DNA of 64,000 bases from JAFKFJ01 sp963786445 (GTDB lineage: Bacteria > Pseudomonadota > Alphaproteobacteria > Acetobacterales > Acetobacteraceae). Shown here piece after piece: positions 59,878-64,000 of the stretch (positions are counted from its first letter, which is position 1; every line of letters begins with the position of its first letter). The DNA is taken from assembly GCA_963786445.1 (NCBI GenBank), contig CAWAZU010000018.1, positions 33,372-97,371 on the forward strand, given 5' to 3'. The notes beneath the pieces are model-generated. The model ran no database searches and had not been told where the DNA came from. It was given only the letters and a program-made list of their open reading frames with translations. The translations under genes were made by a program, and so were the position numbers.

Positions 59878-61305
59878 ATGCGGACCAACGGCACAGGCGC
59901 GGCGGCGCTGCTCGCCGCCACCATGCTCGCCGCCGCGCTGCCGGCGGCGGCGCGCGCGCAGGACATGACCTTCAGCCAGGCGCAACTGGTGCGCCGGCTG
60001 CTGCCCACCGTGGTCAACATCACCGCGCGCGCCGAAATCGGCGCGCCGCCGGAGCCGGCGATGGCCAGCGCCAGCCAGGCCGGCGCGTCGCCACAGGTGC
60101 GCGTCAACGCCGGCTCCGGCTTCATCGTCGATCCGTCCGGCGACATCGCGACCAACTGGCATGTCGTGACCGGCGCCTACGACATCCTGGTGACGTTCTC
60201 CGACGGCTCGCGCGCGCAGGCGCAACTGGTGAACGCGGCGCCGCTGGTCGATCTCGCCGTCATCAAAGTCCATGTCGGGCGCGCGCTGCCGGCGACGCAC
60301 TGGGCCGACAGCAGCAAGGTCGAGATCGGCGACCCGGTGCTGGCGATCGGCAACGCGCTCGGCGTCGGCCTCTCGGTCAGCGGCGGGCTGGTCAGCGCGC
60401 TCAACCGCAACATCATGGACACGCCGTACGACAACTTCATCCAGACCGACGCCGCCATCAACCACGGCAATTCCGGCGGCCCGCTGTTCGACCTGCAAGG
60501 CGCGGTGATCGGCGTCAATTCGGCGCTGATCTCGCCCACCTCCGCCAATGCCGGCCTGGGCTTCGCCATGCCCTCCAACGACGCGCGCTTCATCATCGAG
60601 CGGCTGACCCACAAAGCCTGGGGCCGCCCCGGCTATATCGGCGTGAAGCTGCAGCAGGTGACGCCGGACATGGCGGCAGCGCTCGGGCTGGCCGAGCCGG
60701 CCGGCTCGATCATCGCCGAGGTCGAGGACGCCAGCCCGGCCGCGCATGCCGGCCTGCGCCCGGGCGACGTGGTGCTGCGCTACGCCGGCGAGACGCCGAG
60801 CGACGAGCGTGCCCTGCTGCGCGCGATCTCGCGCAGCGAGCCGGGGTCGGCGGTGCCGCTGGTGCTGCGCCGGCACGGCCGGGAGACCGAGGTGACGGTG
60901 AAGGTGGACGAGTGGCCGGTGATGTGGTGGGAGAGCGCGGCCAGCGCCGCCGCCTCGGCGCCGCACTGGTCGGTGCCGCACGACCTCGGGCTGATGGCGG
61001 CGCCGCTGACCGAGGCGATGCGGGCAAGCTACGGCGCGCGCCCGGAGGCGACGCAGGGCGTGGTGCTGACCGGGGTGCTGCCGGGCACCGACGCGGCGCA
61101 TCGCGGGCTGGCGACGGGCGACGTGATCGTCCAGGTGGGCGAGGCCACGGTGCAGTCCGCCGCCGACCTGCAGCGCGAGATCGATCGGGCGCGGACGGAG
61201 CGGCGGGACTTTGCCCTTTTGCTGGTCGAGCCGAAGAACCAGTCGATGACGGCCGCCCAGCACCCGGTGGCGAAGTGGATCGCGGTACGGGTCGGCCCAT
61301 CGTGA
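59878..61305 (+). CDS. HtrA/DegP-type periplasmic serine protease with two PDZ domains
   Basis: Periplasmic quality-control protease of 475 residues. A signal peptide (LLAATMLAAALPAAARA) ends near residue 29. The trypsin-like triad is His in ATNWHVVTGA (near 95), Asp in VDLAVIKVHV (near 127) and Ser in NHGNSGGPLF (near 200). A first PDZ domain begins with GYIGVKLQQV (near 255), and a second near 375 contains GVVLTGVLPGTDAAHRG. The tail has the usual VEPKNQ-type end. It is preceded by GGGGGAG and stands apart from the ihfA gene. Confidence 0.93.
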   Translation: MRTNGTGAAALLAATMLAAALPAAARAQDMTFSQAQLVRRLLPTVVNITARAEIGAPPEPAMASASQAGASPQVRVNAGSGFIVDPSGDIATNWHVVTGAYDILVTFSDGSRAQAQLVNAAPLVDLAVIKVHVGRALPATHWADSSKVEIGDPVLAIGNALGVGLSVSGGLVSALNRNIMDTPYDNFIQTDAAINHGNSGGPLFDLQGAVIGVNSALISPTSANAGLGFAMPSNDARFIIERLTHKAWGRPGYIGVKLQQVTPDMAAALGLAEPAGSIIAEVEDASPAAHAGLRPGDVVLRYAGETPSDERALLRAISRSEPGSAVPLVLRRHGRETEVTVKVDEWPVMWWESAASAAASAPHWSVPHDLGLMAAPLTEAMRASYGARPEATQGVVLTGVLPGTDAAHRGLATGDVIVQVGEATVQSAADLQREIDRARTERRDFALLLVEPKNQSMTAAQHPVAKWIAVRVGPS

Positions 61306-61399
61306 CAGGCTGCCTTCCGAACTGATCGCTGCGGACGCGGCAAGCGGCTGGTTTTTCTGATTTCTTGACGCCGCGCCCGTCCCGTGCCTAGCGTCGCCC

Positions 61400-61714
61400 A
61401 TGAGCACCGTGACGCGCGCGCATCTGGCGGAAACGATCTATGCCCAGGTCGGCCTGTCGCGCAACGAATCCGCCGCGCTGCTGGAGACGGTGCTGGCCCG
61501 CATGTCACAGGCGCTCGAGGTTGGTGAATCCGTGAAGATCAGCGGGTTCGGGACGTTTTCGGTGCGCCAGAAGGGCCGCCGCATCGGCCGCAACCCGAAA
61601 ACCGGCATCGAGGTGCCGATCCTGCCGCGGCGCGTGCTGGTGTTCCGCCCGAGCCAGGTGCTGAAGGCGCATGTCAACCACGTCGCCCCGCCGCCCGGCG
61701 GAGACGATGAATGA
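61400..61714 (+). CDS. ihfA: Integration host factor alpha subunit
   Basis: DNA-bending protein of 104 residues, the alpha subunit of IHF. Signature pieces are LAETIYAQVGLSRNESAALLE (helices 1-2), GESVKISGFGTFSVRQKGRRIGRNPKTG (the beta arm that inserts into the minor groove; key residues are the Pro at the arm tip) and VLVFRPSQVLK. Its stop overlaps the following MerR-type gene (ATGA), an arrangement seen in other alphaproteobacteria. No regulatory site of its own is evident. Confidence 0.93.
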   Translation: MSTVTRAHLAETIYAQVGLSRNESAALLETVLARMSQALEVGESVKISGFGTFSVRQKGRRIGRNPKTGIEVPILPRRVLVFRPSQVLKAHVNHVAPPPGGDDE

Positions 61715-62259
61715 GCCTGCCCGAGCGGATCGCGGACGACGTCGCGGACGAGGCTGAGGCACCGCCGGGCCGCCTGAAGAAGGCGCCCAATGCGTTTCGC
61801 ACGATCAGCGAGGTAGCGGACGAACTTCACATCCCGCAGCATGTGTTGCGGTTCTGGGAAACGAAGTTTCCGCAGGTGAAGCCGCTGAAGCGCGGCGGCG
61901 GCCGGCGCTATTACCGGCCGGACGACATTGCGCTGCTGCGCGGCATTTCCGACCTGCTGTATATCCAGGGCTACACGATCAAGGGCGTGCAGCGGCTGCT
62001 GCGCGAGGGCGGCGGCAAGCTGTCCGACGACATCCCGCCGCCGCCGGCGAGCGAGCGGGCCGGCGCGGAGGAGGGGGAGGCGCGGCCGTCGCGCGATCCC
62101 GAGCTGCCGCTTCCCGGCCTGTCGCGCGCGTCCGGCCCGGCCGCCCCGCCGGCCGACCGGGCCGCCCGCCCGCGTCCGGACCCGGAGGTGGCGCGGCTGC
62201 GCGCGCTGCTGCAGCACACGCTGCGCGAGTTGGAGGCGCTGCGGGCGCTGCTGCCGTGA
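61711..62259 (+). CDS. MerR family transcriptional regulator
   Basis: A 182-residue regulator coupled to ihfA. The MerR DNA-binding head shows ISEVADELHIPQHVLRFWETKFPQVKP (near 30-56) and RRYYRPDDIALLRGISDLLY. The C-terminal half is Pro/Ala-rich with a short final helix, and has no cysteines, so it is not a metal sensor. In alphaproteobacteria such proteins follow ihfA, often just before a tRNA-Pro gene, as here. Its regulon is unknown. Confidence 0.9.
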   Translation: MSLPERIADDVADEAEAPPGRLKKAPNAFRTISEVADELHIPQHVLRFWETKFPQVKPLKRGGGRRYYRPDDIALLRGISDLLYIQGYTIKGVQRLLREGGGKLSDDIPPPPASERAGAEEGEARPSRDPELPLPGLSRASGPAAPPADRAARPRPDPEVARLRALLQHTLRELEALRALLP

Positions 62260-62299
62260 TTGCGGCACCCAGCCGTCGCTGCTAGACGGGGCGCGCCGG

Positions 62300-62377
62300 T
62301 CGGAGCGTAGCGCAGTCTGGTAGCGCATCAGTCTGGGGGACTGGGGGTCGTGGGTTCAAATCCCGCCGCTCCGACCA
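62300..62377 (+). tRNA. tRNA-Pro (anticodon GGG)
   Basis: A complete cloverleaf with encoded CCA. The acceptor stem is CGGAGCG/CGCTCCG. The anticodon stem TCAGT/ACTGG closes the loop CTGGGGG, giving anticodon GGG at 62334-62336, which reads CCC proline codons. The T arm is GTGGG TTCAAAT CCCGC. The discriminator is A followed by CCA (62375-62377). Confidence 0.95.
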
Positions 62378-62506
62378 ATAAAATCAAACGTTATGCCAGA
62401 CTGCTTCCAGGCTTCAGACAACTGGAAGCGCCCTGGAAGCACCGTAACGCGAAAAGGGTAGCCAACCCAGTCCGCGGATGCGCCCACGTGCTGCCGCGAC
62501 GCCAAG

Positions 62507-62534
62507 CAAAACGGCCCGGGTTTCCCCGGGCCGT
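62507..62534 (-). terminator. Strong intrinsic terminator, minus strand
   Basis: ACGGCCCGGG, loop TTTC and CCCGGGCCGT form a perfect 10-bp stem; read on the minus strand it is followed by TTTTG. It lies 70 bases past the stop of the small minus-strand gene at 62605, which supports those genes as real transcripts. Confidence 0.8.
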
Positions 62535-62604
62535 CCACGCCGGCCGAAGTTCATGCCGCGGGACAGCCCGAGATGCCCCGCGACCGTCCCAGCGGCTCGG
62601 CGGG

Positions 62605-62883
62605 TTACGTCGCCCGCGCGGTGCGCATCTTTCCCTCGGCCTCGTAGGCGGCACGGAAGCACTGCTCCGTGGTGGCGAGCAACAGGCGTGCCCGGTGTGC
62701 CCCAAGGTCCGCCAGCAGCGCGTTGCGCTGCCGCGCCATGTCGCGTGCTGCCTCGACCATCTGTGCCGCGGTCATCTGCTGCTGCTCGCCATCGAGCGTG
62801 ACCCCCGCGGTCGTGCCGGGTGCCAGCGTGTCGGCGATGCTCACCAGCGTCAGCATGCCGACCGCCAGGGCGGCAATCTCCAT
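62605..62883 (-). CDS. Small hypothetical protein (92 aa)
   Basis: Unrecognised. A 92-residue protein with a hydrophobic N-terminal stretch (EIAALAVGMLTLVSIADTL) that could be a membrane anchor or uncleaved signal, then a helical Ala/Gln/Met-rich body (MTAAQMVEAARDMARQRNALLADLG). It follows a 152-residue gene on the same strand and is followed by a strong terminator. It overlaps by 34 bases a very short frame beginning MSNVVAFP, a phage-like opening. Function unknown; an accessory or prophage origin is plausible because it sits just past a tRNA gene. Confidence 0.55.
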   Translation of the reverse strand: MEIAALAVGMLTLVSIADTLAPGTTAGVTLDGEQQQMTAAQMVEAARDMARQRNALLADLGAHRARLLLATTEQCFRAAYEAEGKMRTARAT

Positions 62884-62939
62884 TTGGCGTCCAGATCGCC
62901 CGCTATCTCGCGCACGGGAAACGCCACAACGTTGCTCAT
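62850..62939 (-). CDS. Very short ORF (29 aa) between two unknown genes
   Basis: A 29-residue frame, MSNVVAFPVREIAGDLDAKW and nine more residues. It is preceded by GAGGG at four bases and overlaps the start of the next minus-strand gene, as in coupled phage-type operons. It may be a small protein, a leader that couples translation, or a remnant of a longer gene cut by a frameshift. Confidence 0.35.
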   Translation of the reverse strand: MSNVVAFPVREIAGDLDAKWRLPPWRSAC

Positions 62940-62962
62940 GTATCCCTCGGATGCTTGCGTTT

Positions 62963-63421
62963 TCAGGCGACGGCCGGCGCCGGCTCGGCGAGCTCGGCAC
63001 CGAGCTCGCGCAACCAGTCGGCGCGATCCCTGCCGGTCTCCGCGAGCAGGCGGTTGACCAGCCGCGTATCGCACGCGCGGGTCAGGCTGTTGCCGGTGTC
63101 CGCGCCGGACGCCACGCGCGCGAGCAAGTCGCGCAACCGCTGTTCCACGGCCGGGTCGGTCGCGTAGCGGATGCGGCTGTCGAGGTAGGCGGCGAAGGTA
63201 GAGAACTGGCGCCGCCGGCCGCCCTTGCGCGTCTGTGCGCCATATGCGGCAGCCGCTTCCGGCGCGGTCCGGTATCCCTGCAAGACATCGTCCAGCAAGT
63301 CGCGCAGGATGCGCTCCTTGTTCGTTGTCTTGGGCGACCGATGATGCACAGACTGCAAGAGCATTACCGAGTGGATCAAGCCGCCCGGCGCCGGCTCGGC
63401 ATCTGCCGACAAGTCATACAT
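62963..63421 (-). CDS. Hypothetical protein (152 aa)
   Basis: Unrecognised soluble protein of 152 residues, largely helical and charged: KERILRDLLDDVLQGYRTAPEAAAAYG, then a basic KGGRRRQFSTFAAYLDSRIRY and TDPAVEQRLRDLLARVA. The first ATG follows a strong AGGAGG site, so the start is well supported. It is the first gene of a minus-strand run that ends at the terminator near 62507. The sequence upstream is AT-richer and probably holds its promoter. No family could be assigned. Confidence 0.6.
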   Translation of the reverse strand: MYDLSADAEPAPGGLIHSVMLLQSVHHRSPKTTNKERILRDLLDDVLQGYRTAPEAAAAYGAQTRKGGRRRQFSTFAAYLDSRIRYATDPAVEQRLRDLLARVASGADTGNSLTRACDTRLVNRLLAETGRDRADWLRELGAELAEPAPAVA

Positions 63422-64000
63422 CCCATCCTCCTAGCGGAGACGTGATCTGTGTCTCCACTATGGTGATATGGTTTGTAAAGCGGAATGATATATACTACAG
63501 TCGTATTTGCCAGCCTACCCCGGCGGGGGGAGCTGTCCAAGGGTGCCGGCAGCCGGCCGGGCCGTTATCCTATGCGCCTAGACGGGCATCGTGTTCGGGG
63601 TTTCGTTCGACCGCTTTGTTGCTGGACAGGGGGGTTGCTCGGGAATTGCTTGATCATGAGCGGCACCGGCCGACGGACGGCCAGCCAATATGCGTGCAGG
63701 ACAACACACATTGGTATGTGTCATGGAACCAGAATTAGAGCGATCGAACGCCCTGCTATACATGTTATATCAACCACTGCGCAGAGACATGTTGACAAAG
63801 CAGTAGCGAAATTATACGAGCATCTTCGGAGCGTAGAGATACATCTAGTGGTGAAAATCCAACGACAAACTCCGGGCCAAATGGCCGAAGGCCCGGCGGC
63901 GCGGGCCGGAGCGAGGGTTCTTTCCGTCTCATCTATCCACTAGGTCAAACTCGGCACGTTTTGGCAGTGACCGAGGCAGCAGCAGCGTGGATTATTTCGA
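63422..64000. other. AT-richer stretch at the window end, no supported gene
   Basis: About 580 bases with clearly lower GC than the rest of the window. Only one plus-strand frame of about 150 codons is open (63485-63943), without a ribosome binding site or recognisable motif. The left end holds AT-rich, promoter-like DNA in front of the minus-strand gene. The rest looks like acquired or non-coding DNA that continues beyond the window. Confidence 0.45.

Noticed and set aside
63485..63943. A 152-codon plus-strand frame near the window end
   Set aside because: Its composition is not protein-like, no ribosome binding site precedes it and no motif is visible.

Overview
The window is a high-GC bacterial chromosome segment, most likely from an alphaproteobacterium of the Rhodospirillales/Acetobacteraceae kind. 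This is inferred from a class I lysyl-tRNA synthetase, UPF0262 and DUF983 genes, a ChpT-like phosphotransferase, polyhydroxyalkanoate metabolism, an IHF-alpha/MerR pair beside a tRNA-Pro and dense, overlapping, GC-rich genes. No database search was run; gene names rest on motifs and overall protein architecture.

Layout. 0-9.5 kb: the 3' end of rpoD, a GNAT acetyltransferase, an AI-2E-type permease, a DUF1194 protein, a CoA-transferase/enoyl-CoA hydratase/LysE run, an IS630 transposase fragment, a YihY membrane protein and an ornithine-type decarboxylase behind a hairpin-rich leader. 9.6-15 kb: a lower-GC accessory island with two small unknown genes and a three-gene SIR2 / small middle protein / SMC-like ATPase cassette that I read as a Lamassu-type (ABC three-component) anti-phage system. 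15-25.3 kb: an M24-fold hydrolase without metal ligands, a divergent SDR and a four-gene CUT2 sugar ABC transporter with a LacI-like operator, then a DinG/XPD-like Fe-S helicase. 25.4-29 kb: lysS (class I) followed by mprF. 29-36 kb: an EmrB-type exporter, phaZ, a ChpT-like protein, DUF3553, moaA and a transglutaminase-like protein. 36-38.7 kb: larC-larE-larB, the nickel-pincer cofactor pathway. 38.8-45.3 kb: an ECF sigma/anti-sigma pair, an RTX protein, an S8 protease, SapC and a two-domain retropepsin-like lipoprotein. 45.4-53.9 kb: housekeeping genes (truA, OsmC, carbonic anhydrase, MarR, cysK, rhodanese, VOC, mtnA, UPF0262, DUF983). 54-62.3 kb: prpD-prpC, a histone H1-like protein, a GT61 glycosyltransferase, an Mpo1-like protein, an HtrA protease, ihfA, merR and tRNA-Pro(GGG). 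62.4-64 kb: unknown small genes with a strong terminator and AT-richer DNA just past the tRNA, possibly the edge of another island.

A striking property of the window is about 30 extra single bases that break otherwise well-conserved reading frames (SIR2 gene, SMC-like gene, the gene at 15.1 kb, the ABC binding protein, lysS, mprF, mtnA). Every break can be explained by insertion and none requires a deletion. Removing them restores normal family lengths (for example 529 aa for lysS and 364 aa for mtnA). I therefore read them as sequencing insertions more than as gene decay, but this cannot be proved from the sequence alone.
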